Positions 33,980-45,232 of a DNA stretch of 62,000 nucleotides are shown here, one piece after another. The notes under the pieces were generated by a model. That model worked only from the letters and a program-made list of their open reading frames with translations. It was not told the origin of the DNA and did not search any database. The DNA is from Lingula anatina (lineage: Eukaryota; Brachiopoda; Lingulata; Lingulida; Lingulidae): the NCBI RefSeq assembly GCF_001039355.2, contig NW_019775791.1, forward strand, positions 546,038-608,037, read 5' to 3'. Both the position numbers and the translations under genes were made by a program. Position 1 is the stretch's first letter, and every line of letters begins with the position of its first letter.

Positions 33980-36900
33980 ATGCCTCTGATCAAGCGTGAG
34001 GTGCAGCCAGTGAACCTGAGCAGGGGTAGTATAGCCAAGGGTATCCACAATGAACTGGAGTGTGTAACCAATAACAGTCTAGCCAATGTGATCCATCAGC
34101 TGAGCAGTCTCAGTAAACATGCAGAGGACATGTTTGGAGAACTGTTCAATGAGGCTAATGCCTTCTTCCAGCGTGCCAATCACCTGCAGGAGAGAGTGGA
34201 AAGGTTAAAGGTCAAAGTGACACAGCTGGATTCTACTGTTGAAGAAGGTAAATCAAGTATAAAATGTGCAGAAGTCTTGTCTTTCTCAAATTGTAATATT
34301 AAATATTATGGATAGCAGAGAGTGAAGCTGTCTTTATGCAATATCTGGTCCCAGGCAGTCAGAATTCTTCATTTTGCCTTTTAATTTGGGGTTAATTAAC
34401 AATTAAGGCTCAATCCAGTGTTTTTGTGTGTCAGCATTTTGTAGGAAAATATTGAAGAAACTTAAACTAACAACTGCTCTACATTTCTTGCATAATTTCA
34501 GTGTCGTTACAAGATATCAACATGCGTAAACCATTCCGTGGTGCCAACCTGACTGACCAGCAGGTCGTGTCCAGGAGAACCATGCCAGTGGCCATGCAGG
34601 AGACATATCACAGATGTGACCAGCCCCCTCCTCTGGCTAAACTTAACATCTACAGGTAACTTTACCAGCCCCCTCCTCTGGCCAAACTTAACATCTACAG
34701 GTAACTTTACCAGCCCCCTCCTCTGGCCAAACTTTATAAGTTATAAGTTCCTGATATTTGCTTTTTGCAGATTAGGAAAAATAGCTTAACTTAGCTGTGT
34801 TGAATGCTACCTTTGAATTTGAGAATTTTGTTGTAACCAGAGCAACTAAAACACATAAGAAATGCTAAGCCTGTACATGACAAAACTTCCTACCTGCTCT
34901 GTCTTTATGTCAATATAATGTTTGTCTTTGCAGGGAGGATGGTAAAGACAGCATGAAGTTCTACACAGATCCTAGTTATTTCTTTGAGTTATGGCTACAG
35001 GAGATGCAGAAAGACACAGAACAAAAGAAGGAGGAATACATCAGGAAGAGGAAAAAAGTAAGCAAGATTTTCTTTAGATATAAATTTCAAAATATTTGAG
35101 AGCAGTGTTAGAAATTAAGGCTGGACCGTCTGCCCGGGGCTGACAACTTTCAGAACGGGCCGAGAAGTTTTCCCACCCAGTACACATTCAGTCCAGCTAC
35201 TTTTCAAGATGGCTGGACTTTCGGTCCAGCAACTTATTTTCCTAAGAGGCAAACACTGTTTGAGAGAAAAACATCCTGATATGTATAAAGATAAAAGATC
35301 TTAAAAATGACTTCAAAGTAGGGAACAAATTAGAAACTAGGTCATAATGAATTATAAAAATTAGTTTAAGTGAGAAAAAAAGAGAAGGAATGTTAGATGA
35401 ACATCTGTACTGTGCTAACTTTACAGCAAAGGCCTCGCGCTGGTGGAACACACAGCAAGAAGCCCAGAGAAATCAAAACCAGGAAAGAATATTATGAAAA
35501 GTTCAAGGATGGTGTGGAATTGGCTGACAATACCAGACAAGAACCACAGCAAAGGCCGAGACAAAGCCAGCAGCATAATCGCCCAGATAGCCTGCAGTTC
35601 CAACAACAACACAACCAACAGAGGCCGCCCTCTTCCGCCAACAGTTACTACTCTCCTCGTATGAGCCAGATGGATTCTGGGAGCACTGGGCCAGTCCCTG
35701 AGTACCACCAGCCCCCGCCCTATGACCCCCAGAGAGGGGCCAGGAATACCAGGTCTTCTTCCATGTTGAATAGTGGCCGACCCATGCAGCCTCCTCCACA
35801 GCCACCCCCACAACAACCTGCCATGACCTCTCCTCAAGATTTACGATATAGAGGAGACAGTGGTAGCAGAGAGAGTCTGCCGCCACCACCACCACCGCCG
35901 CCATTCATGCAGCCCATGAATACTGCAGAAAACAACACCCCCTCCTCCCCAGACCCAGTGGAATACCGTCACCTGTCCCCAGGGAGACCTGCCCCCAAGA
36001 GACCCTCTGCTGAAGACTTGCCCCCTCCACCCCCACCCCCTCCGATAGCCATGATGAACGGCAGTGGGGGGATACCCCAGGCCCCACCCACACCCCCTCC
36101 CCCCATGCCAGACCCTGCTCCTAATATGGCCACCAACATGGCTCCACCCCCACCCCCTCCCCCGCCACCCCCAGGGATGAACACAGGGAGTGTGGAGGCA
36201 GGGCTGGCACCCCCTGACATGGCGCCTGATGAGGTGTCGCTGACGTCTACTAACAGCTCTATCACTGCTGATAACAAGACCCAGCCAGTGCGAGATGAGA
36301 GGAGTGATCTGCTGTCTGCCATTAGACAAGGTAAGGACTAGTTATATACCTACTAACTGCTGGGGAACCTCTAACACAATCACTTGGTTTGATGACAAAG
36401 TGAACTGCTTCAAATCCAGGTGTTGTACATTGCATATGTTTTTATACTTGGTTTAACTTTTTCATTTTGAAATGGAATTTTTGATATGCATCAGCAAAAT
36501 TGATGAATTTTGAATTATTGTACTTATAACAAATAACATGTTGAATTTTATCTGCAAGATTTTTACCTACTGTTCACAGCATGTTAGTCCTCACCAGTAA
36601 ATGTGTTTTGTAACATGTCATGCACATAATTAAGCATATTTAAAGTTATTTCTTTTATTTAATTTTTGTGTGGCACAGTCAAGGAAAAGGGTAAAGTTTA
36701 GCTTTTACTGTTATACCTAATCACAAATGATAGTGCTTATCACTGATAATTTGTGCACAGTGGCTTTAACAAGACTTCAGCACAGTTTAGAACTGTTTAG
36801 AACAGCACAGCTGGGCTTTTAATAAAGCACTTAATTTGTGATAAGGTCAAGTCTATGTAACATGTACCATTTTCTCTTTGCTTGTGGTGCATTTTGTTTT

Positions 36901-37710
36901 TGGTGATACATTTGTGAAGTGTAAGCATTTGTTGCTGAGATAAAATTTTGGAAGACCAGTAGTGCTTTTCATATGCTGGACTAAGCTTATAGTAATTGCA
37001 CTTAACATGTCTAAAGTTCTTGCATTACTGTAAGTTTACAGTACATTCATTTAGATGTTTTTTTGGTCAGTTTCATTCAGTCAAGATTATTTTGATATCA
37101 TGGGATTCATAGAGAAATGTCTCTCTGATCATCTGTTAGTAATTACTTCATGTGGAATTCCAAGGTAATAAAGACTGTTCCCTGTGTGGACAACTGTCAC
37201 TTGATGCATAAATCAACAAAACAAGGACAAAGTTTACACAAACAGATAAAAACAAATACAAGATTTCCACAAACAGCATAAAAATTGACACCAGATTTCC
37301 ACAAACAATAAAGTCTAGATTTCCACAAACAACATAAAAATAAAGACCTGTCTTTCTCCACAAACAGCCTATTCCTAGAGCTGCGTGTGTATTGAGAAGC
37401 TGTAGTTGACCCCCATACATTACCCCTTCCCTGTGTGCCGTGCTGGGTCTTGACTGCTTTGACTTTATCCAAGGTTCTGAATTTATACTGAATTTTAATA
37501 CCATTCTTAATGCTGTTTTCAGGCTTCAAGCTGAGGAAAGTAGAAGAGCGTAAGATGAAGGAAGAGCAGAAGCAGGCCAACAGTGGCAGTCTGGACGTAC
37601 AGTCCATCATGGACAAAGCGTTTGAGATGCGTAGAAAGGCCCTGGAGGCCAGTGATTCTGAGGAGGAAGAATGGGAAGACGGAGGAGAGTGGGGCAGTGA
37701 TGATGATTAA
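33980..37710 (+). CDS. WASF: WAVE/SCAR actin nucleation-promoting factor
   Basis: WAVE activates the Arp2/3 complex downstream of Rac as part of the WAVE regulatory complex, driving branched actin at the plasma membrane. Exons: 33980-34247, 34502-34655, 34934-35057, 35427-36330, 37523-37710; 545 residues, all phases join. The N-terminal WAVE homology domain (about 1-170) starts [16 protein letters not shown] and includes [19 protein letters not shown] and [12 protein letters not shown] basic segment ([19 protein letters not shown]) follows. Residues about 230-450 are proline-rich with repeated P5-P9 runs for profilin and SH3 binding. The C-terminal VCA module has WH2 ([21 protein letters not shown], about 470-490), the central helix and an acidic tail with the key Trp ([16 protein letters not shown]). 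AATAAA lies near 37971 and 38132. The single invertebrate-type copy cannot be assigned to WASF1, 2 or 3. Confidence 0.95.
34620..34736 (+). repeat. 45-bp tandem array across the WASF exon-2 donor
   Basis: ccagccccctcctctggcta and the following exon end with donor 'ctacaggtaac' start at 34620, 34665 and 34710. The third unit lacks the donor. Only the first donor (after 34655) is in phase with exon 34934-35057. Confidence 0.92.
36331..37522 (+). other. Last WASF intron
   Basis: No exon is visible. Near 37240-37345 a short degenerate repeat of 'agatttccacaaaca' occurs about four times. The open frames seen on the minus strand across it follow from this repeat. Confidence 0.5.
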
Positions 37711-38670
37711 TGAAAGTGTTCTACATGGATCAGACACGGAGGAGAGTGGGGAGTGATAATAATGTATATTTGACTCTGTATGGATCCTGCTGAATAGTTG
37801 AACTACAAGTTAGAAATATCATAGTTAACTTTTTTGGTTAAATTTAAATTGACTTTCAAGGAATAGATCATCAATAGGAGAAGTGTTTGCATCAAGCAGT
37901 TTCAAGATGTATCTTCCTAGTGTTCTGATAATGCAAAAGGAAGCATGTGGTACAGGAAAAAATAAACTTAAATCCTAAGAATAGTTTTAAAAAAGGAGAA
38001 AATTTGGTTTGGGAACATTAGTTATAAAAATGTTTTTGAAAAAATTCTTAATGCTGAACACGAAGGTAAATGCTTAAGAAAAATGATATTTCATGTCATA
38101 TGGTTCCAGTTAACATTTGCAAGTATAGTTAAATAAAATTATTAAATTTTCTTTTTGATGAAATGAGATGTTGGATTATAGTATTAACAAAAAGTACTTG
38201 ATACATAGTAATTATGGGTATGTTTATGTTCCTGTAATTTGAACATCCTAAAAAGTCACAAACTGTGATGATAAATGACTTAATGAAACGATTGTATTTT
38301 AAATCTAAGAAGAGGGATATTGTGTACATTATGATATCCAGTATCTAGAGAAGATGTCCAGTATCTAGAGAGGATGTCCATTTTCTAACTGCACGCAGCA
38401 TCCATAACTGCTTTCTGAATTTTGTTATGTATGTATATGTGTGTGAGTTTGTATGTATGTGCGTGCATGTATATGTGTTCACATGGTCACACCCCTGGAA
38501 CTGTGTTCTTGCTAAAAAGATCTGTAAATTGTTTAATTTCATATAGGTTTATATGTACCCATTGCCAGAAAGAAGTGATACTTGAAATTTTACTCACTAT
38601 TAGAGTACACGTTGATTTTCCAAACATTTAACCAAGCTCTAGTGGCAATAATGTTAAAATCAGACAACAG
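37711..38670. other. WASF 3' flank
   Basis: Contains the partial repeat of the final coding sequence ('gacacggaggagagtgggg', about 37733), two AATAAA signals near 37971 and 38132, and a TGTA-rich simple-sequence tract at 38425-38480. No other gene is seen. Confidence 0.5.
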
Positions 38671-40085
38671 ATGTTTTCAACAGTCAAATATTTCCTGTAT
38701 AACTTAATAGCACTACACAGAATACTGATGATGGTGAGACGAGCTAATTTTGATAGTTGAGAACTCCACAAGAATTTGACTGTTAATATATAAGTAAACT
38801 GGTCGTTATGTGTTTTTAAGGGTCGGGTAATTAAAATGTTTTTTGTTAATGTTATGTTATAGGGCCAATTTTGTACTATGGGAAAAAATGATGAGGATAT
38901 GGTGATTTTCACATGGCAAGTCTTCATAAACAGTAGAATGATAAGTTGGTAAACGGGTTTAGTAGGGCTCAGTGTTGTCTTATATCCTGCAGATGATAGG
39001 ATTTGAAAAGCTGTCGTGTTATGTCTTTTAATGATGAAATATATTGTTTTGTTTATCAGTTAAAACCTTGAATTTAAGTCATGGTTGGTGTTACACGAAA
39101 AGTATACGGTCTACTACCCGCACCAGATGATCTAGATCAGTGTCCTTTGTGATTGTCGTCCAGTAAGTCCTTGAGGTGATTGAACCATTGTTGTCCCCAA
39201 CACTGACAAATAAACTCTCGACAACTGAATCTTGTGTGTTTCTGTATTCCTGACGTCTGTGGATTTTGAATTAACAATCGAAATAAATAGAAACGAGATT
39301 TTGTGAGATCGCCTGCCGGAAGACCTTACACGTGCACTGATAAGTGTTCTTCTCAGAACGCCTGAGAGAAAGAATTGAGAACAAAGGTCCGAAACTTGTA
39401 ATAATTCTATTACATTTAACAGATGCAGTTTATGATTAAGTAGAAATCCGTTCTAGGCTCCAAACTAGTTATTCTTGGCAAACTCGTGTACTATATAGTG
39501 TGAAAGAGGGGCGGAGTAAATGCTTTTGAAAAAAAAGGCCGTTCAGGCTGAGACGGCGGCATAGAGGACGTCACGAGCGACTAGACCTTGTTGACATGTC
39601 TTTGGTAATCCCCTAAGTCTAATCAAGGAGTTATAACTCCTTGGTCTAATGGTAAATAGAAATGGCACCGGCATAAAATATAGAGGCCTATTTCTACCAA
39701 CGTTGATTGATGTCAAAGTATTTTTTTACAATAAATGCTTACGCCATATGTCCAATAAAATATCAAAAATTATACCCGCATTTCTCGATTTTGTCATATC
39801 TTTTCCCCTAGCTACAGCCCCCATAGACCTAAAGCTATTGTTAGTTTTTTGGTCTTGTCGCAATAACGAATGCAGAAAGATAATAAAAAAGATACAAAAA
39901 AGACATGCCAGCGATATTTTATTGTGAAAGCGTTTTTCTGACACCAAAGCCAACGTTTTGCCTGTATAAGAACGACCGTTCATGTTGTATATGACCTTCA
40001 TGATACGGTGGTTTACGTATAAATTATCTGGCAGAAATAGTTTTTGAAATTATTTCTCAATCATTCTATTACTATTGTTACTTGC
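38671..40085 (+). repeat. First copy of a 1,415-bp exact tandem duplication
   Basis: This block reappears at 40089-41503 with no difference I can see, separated by the N at 40086. Exact identity over 1.4 kb around an N means contig ends that overlap but were not merged. It contains a short perfect palindrome (caaggagttataactccttg, near 39624) and no supported gene. Confidence 0.92.
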
Positions 40086-40088
40086 NAA

Positions 40089-41503
40089 ATGTTTTCAACA
40101 GTCAAATATTTCCTGTATAACTTAATAGCACTACACAGAATACTGATGATGGTGAGACGAGCTAATTTTGATAGTTGAGAACTCCACAAGAATTTGACTG
40201 TTAATATATAAGTAAACTGGTCGTTATGTGTTTTTAAGGGTCGGGTAATTAAAATGTTTTTTGTTAATGTTATGTTATAGGGCCAATTTTGTACTATGGG
40301 AAAAAATGATGAGGATATGGTGATTTTCACATGGCAAGTCTTCATAAACAGTAGAATGATAAGTTGGTAAACGGGTTTAGTAGGGCTCAGTGTTGTCTTA
40401 TATCCTGCAGATGATAGGATTTGAAAAGCTGTCGTGTTATGTCTTTTAATGATGAAATATATTGTTTTGTTTATCAGTTAAAACCTTGAATTTAAGTCAT
40501 GGTTGGTGTTACACGAAAAGTATACGGTCTACTACCCGCACCAGATGATCTAGATCAGTGTCCTTTGTGATTGTCGTCCAGTAAGTCCTTGAGGTGATTG
40601 AACCATTGTTGTCCCCAACACTGACAAATAAACTCTCGACAACTGAATCTTGTGTGTTTCTGTATTCCTGACGTCTGTGGATTTTGAATTAACAATCGAA
40701 ATAAATAGAAACGAGATTTTGTGAGATCGCCTGCCGGAAGACCTTACACGTGCACTGATAAGTGTTCTTCTCAGAACGCCTGAGAGAAAGAATTGAGAAC
40801 AAAGGTCCGAAACTTGTAATAATTCTATTACATTTAACAGATGCAGTTTATGATTAAGTAGAAATCCGTTCTAGGCTCCAAACTAGTTATTCTTGGCAAA
40901 CTCGTGTACTATATAGTGTGAAAGAGGGGCGGAGTAAATGCTTTTGAAAAAAAAGGCCGTTCAGGCTGAGACGGCGGCATAGAGGACGTCACGAGCGACT
41001 AGACCTTGTTGACATGTCTTTGGTAATCCCCTAAGTCTAATCAAGGAGTTATAACTCCTTGGTCTAATGGTAAATAGAAATGGCACCGGCATAAAATATA
41101 GAGGCCTATTTCTACCAACGTTGATTGATGTCAAAGTATTTTTTTACAATAAATGCTTACGCCATATGTCCAATAAAATATCAAAAATTATACCCGCATT
41201 TCTCGATTTTGTCATATCTTTTCCCCTAGCTACAGCCCCCATAGACCTAAAGCTATTGTTAGTTTTTTGGTCTTGTCGCAATAACGAATGCAGAAAGATA
41301 ATAAAAAAGATACAAAAAAGACATGCCAGCGATATTTTATTGTGAAAGCGTTTTTCTGACACCAAAGCCAACGTTTTGCCTGTATAAGAACGACCGTTCA
41401 TGTTGTATATGACCTTCATGATACGGTGGTTTACGTATAAATTATCTGGCAGAAATAGTTTTTGAAATTATTTCTCAATCATTCTATTACTATTGTTACT
41501 TGC
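40089..41503 (+). repeat. Second copy of the 1,415-bp tandem duplication
   Basis: Offset by 1,418 from the first copy. Beyond 41503 the sequence is unique. It should be treated as the same genomic segment as 38671-40085. Confidence 0.92.
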
Positions 41504-42600
41504 AATAAATAGTGGCAAAAGTCAATGACTAAACTATACATAACAATGCGTTCCAAATGTGCTGCAATTGCTCAAAAACGGGCTGTCGCGGTGATCTCTA
41601 ACTGAACAAGAATTCTCGAATGCGTTTTACATGTACCTGAAACGGTCCATTTTATCTAAATTAAAATTCTCTATAAATATCGTTATCGTAAACGAGAACT
41701 AATTAACATTATTGAAGGTCCGACTGCGCCACCAAGCGCTCCTTATTGTTAATCTTTTCTTTCTGCTTATTTATTAATAAATTTAATCAGTTATATTGCG
41801 TTCACTACGGTGCCTTTCACTCTCTGCTGAAAAAGAAATACTTTTTAAGCTACTCCGACTTAAAACTGGGAACTACAAAGAGCTAAGAGAGCTAAACATT
41901 TTGGACTATCGCGCAATGCCTTGTGTCACTTTGTCTTTATAGATTTAAAATGCTTGATCGTCGAAATATTTCAGTTCAAATTCGATCCCTTGTTAACGAT
42001 TGTTAAATGTATTGTGGATTGCACGCAGAAGGGAAGGGCATGCTGTCATTGGCGTCTAGCAGCAATGAAATAAATTGTCTGAGACTACTTTTTTAAAGCA
42101 GAGATATTAATAAATGTGAGTTGTGTTCGAAATGTTTTCCGTGTTTTATGAGACCATCAAACCTCTTTACACATAGGCCCTACTAATATATAATGTGCGT
42201 TTCCAGTGTAGGTTCCCCAGCGTACAGGGGGTAGAGGAAATACCTTCACGAACAATTAATGGTCATATCGTTTTCACTTGCCGGTAGTTATCAACGCAGT
42301 CGGCATGGCAACTGGGTGTAGGGCGCACTGAACCTATGTATCACAAGACTGAAATGGAAATACAATCCATAATGGAATAGAAAGGCAGCATATCTGATTT
42401 GGGTTGGACGAGGGCCAGTAAAACTGTATTTGTTGTCTTTTCTTTGTGTTGTTTTTCATTCTTTTTTGGGATTCTAGCCGATAATATCTGAGAAGTACTG
42501 TGCGATATCTTTTGAAAAGAGTGCTGGAATAAACGCTTACTTTCTCCTGGAAAAGTTGATGAAAACTCTCATGAGACATATTTAGGATGAGGCAGAAGGT
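41504..42600. other. Intergenic, nothing recognised
   Basis: AT-rich sequence without supported exons or repeats upstream of the two-exon gene at 42680. Confidence 0.45.
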
Positions 42601-42679
42601 AGCCAAGGAAAGCTTTGCCCATGTAACAATGGGTCACACAAAGTAAACGTCACACACAGACGTGGACACGTCACAAACG

Positions 42680-43791
42680 ATGTATATCCGGAAGACGTCG
42701 TTACCAAGGAAACAGAAAAAAGTAAACTGTGCTAAACAAGAAGATACACGGATCATCGGAAAACATGTCAGCAAACAAGAACCCACCGTCTTAAGAAATA
42801 AAGACGGGCGATCATGGATTCCTACCGCGGCGACAATGCAGTTCTTGAACACAGACGTCGACGCTCCTCTCTCCCGGCTTTTTGTGTGGCAAAGATTGTA
42901 TGAAAACACGTTCTTTAATCCCAAGCCAAAATTTACAAGTAAGTTGTCTTTGAAGTAGGCTTAATACATGAACCAGTTCAAGGTTTGCAGGGTGAATACA
43001 GGTTATTCTAGTTCTTAATTTAACACAGTGAGTGATCCAGAATCTAAAGGTCGACTTTAGCATTTTAACCGAAAATAATTCATATAACATTTTAAATCTG
43101 TATAATAATTCTGATCGTTTTGCTCATTTCATGTTCTTGAGTTTTCTACATAGTTCAGTTGGTATATCGTTTATTTGTTTTAAAGTTTCCTAGTGATTCT
43201 CAGTTCTTCACTTCTGGTTTAGGTGCAGATTATGCAGAACGTTGCGGAAAGAAATCAGCGCAAATTAACATGGACAGATTATGTGTAGTGAACAAGAAAT
43301 CCACACTACACCCCTATCACCGAGCTCTGAACAACGCTAAACTTCATTACCAAACAGAACAGTTTTACTCAAACTTGGAAAATAATTGCGACACTTTTCC
43401 CGAGAGATGGAAACCTCCCGTCAAAGAAAAATCCCCAGTGCGACGGTTTCCTCTTCTTGCACCAATCACACCTCCGACAACTAAAACAATTGCCAAAAAG
43501 ACTCGTTATCCAGCTTACGATTCCAACGGTCGACCGCTGCCTAGAAGACCCGCCAATGCGACACACCAAGCGGATCCCGCTCCAATTTCAGAGTTTGAAA
43601 ATCTCCATCCTACCTTCTGCGTTCTCAGTCGGGACGGGTCTGCTGACCAGCTGGCTTATTATCGTCACCGCTTTCCTTTATTACTCAAAATTATCAAGGG
43701 AGATAACGTGACGGATCCATCCAGACCTAATACCGGATTACCAAGACAGGTCACCGGATTAACCACCAGGCCTAAAACATCCGATAAATAG
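42680..43791 (+). CDS. Uncharacterised two-exon protein (about 275 aa)
   Basis: Exons 42680-42938 and 43223-43791 join in phase (828 nt, 275 residues) and AATAAA follows at 43848. I do not recognise the family. The N-terminus is very basic. The segment LSRLFVWQRLYENTFF (about residue 60-80) is likely helical. The second exon is basic, aromatic and proline-rich, with no signal peptide or membrane span. An X-box-like palindrome, gttaccaaggaaac, sits at 42700-42713, only 20 bases after the first ATG. If it works as an RFX site in the promoter, translation would start at the in-frame ATG 42836 (residue 53). That would hint at a ciliary gene, but this rests on one motif. Confidence 0.68.
42700..42713. 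promoter_or_regulatory. X-box-like (RFX) palindrome
   Basis: gttaccaaggaaac fits the RFX pattern of two inverted half sites (GTTACC and GGAAAC). Two cgtcac half-CRE sites lie just upstream (42648 and 42669). It overlaps the first coding codons if the first ATG is used. Confidence 0.4.
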
Positions 43792-43853
43792 CTGTAACGG
43801 ATCCTTCGGACGACCAGTAACAGGAGCATCGAGTTAAAACACATTTGAATAAA

Positions 43854-44900
43854 ACTTGCTGTTATAATACACTAAGAGGTTTATTAGATCTTAGTAATAC
43901 GCAATTGTTTGCTGAATTATTTAAAAAGAGAAAGGCAAAATTTATGAATAATGTAACAAAGCACATCATTTAAACATGTTTACTATGTGTTTATTCTCAA
44001 GTAGAAAAAGGACTTATCTTTTTTTGTTTGAGCAAAGTCGCAATGGATGGATTCTCATTAGTATCACAGTAAAAACAAATTACTTTTAAAACTCACAAAT
44101 AAGTAAAACATCGACCCCCTCAAAATGTATGCAATTTATAATTTTTGTAATATTTTACGTTTTGACAATAAGTAGAATTCAGTACTAATATCGTTTTAAC
44201 AATGAAGAACCCTCATGATGTGACGACTGAAATGACTACACATTAAAATCAGTTTTCTCTCTTTTCTTACTGCTTTTGACGTGGACTTTTAACGTGGACT
44301 TTATCATCTGGGTCTTAATCTGGCCGAACAGAAAGATCATAAAAACTTCTATATCACAATCTTCAGAAGTCAAATGTCCGTATCTCCTCCTTTGTAATGA
44401 ATTCTGTTAGTACAATGTAAACTAAATTGTACAGCTTTGTGAGCCAAATAACCACTTTGTAAACCTCATACTGAACATATTGCTTACCAGAAATTGACCA
44501 AAAAGAACAAATTCTGGAACAATATTAAGGTCGTTCACTTATAAAAAGTGGAAATCGACTGATTCAGAAGATATAATTCCAGTGTTGTCATGCTGGTGTC
44601 ATTTCAGCAGTTTTTAAAAAGTCTGGAAATGTCCTTTCATCACATAACTCACAGTTCAATGTATACTGGACAGTTTCATTTCATGAATTATATACATGTA
44701 TTCTAATTCATCAGAGAAGTTGAATCACTGTATAAGTTTTTTCAAGACACCTTTTTATCAGTCAGATTTTAAGAGATAGTGATTTCCCAACTCCTGTCCA
44801 AATGATGTTCAATCTGTTATATAATAGCAACCAAATTTAAAGCAGACACAATGTCTGTTGATAACTATTGGCTCTCAGCAATCTGATCATCCATAAGTAT
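43854..44900. other. Intergenic between convergent genes
   Basis: 3' flanks of the two-exon gene (+) and the C11orf65 homologue (-). No feature beyond AT-rich sequence was recognised. Confidence 0.45.
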
Positions 44901-44902
44901 CA

Positions 44903-45232
44903 GGTCAATTGGTCAGTGTCTGCGGCCTGATACTTAAGCTGTGCCTACTGGAGTGTTATGTGTATGATGGGACTGCCTGGTTTCATCATGTCTGGATGGA
45001 ATAGTGGACATTGGTCAATTGGTCAGTGTCTGCGGCCTGATACTTTAGCTGTACCTACTGGAGTGTTATGTGTATGATGGGACTGCCTGGTTTCATCATG
45101 TCTGGATGGAATAGTGGACATTGGTCAATTGGTCAGTGTCTGCGGCCTGATACTTTAGCTGTACCTACTGGAGTGTTATGTGTATGGTGAGACTGCCTGG
45201 TTTCATCATGTCTGGATGGAATAGTGGACAGT
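44903..45232 (-). repeat. 110-bp x3 array covering the end of the C11orf65 coding sequence
   Basis: ggtcaattggtcagtgtctg starts at 44903, 45013 and 45123. The stop codon (45133-45135) and the last ~33 codons of the minus-strand gene fall in the first unit reached. The other two units are downstream, in the 3' UTR. Confidence 0.9.

Noticed and set aside
35421-36329. Several long minus-strand frames, Gly/Trp-rich
   Set aside because: They are shadows of the proline-rich WASF exon on the plus strand.
39649-39927. 92-codon frame, present twice (also at 41067)
   Set aside because: The second occurrence is only the assembly overlap; low-complexity basic content with no splice or homology support.
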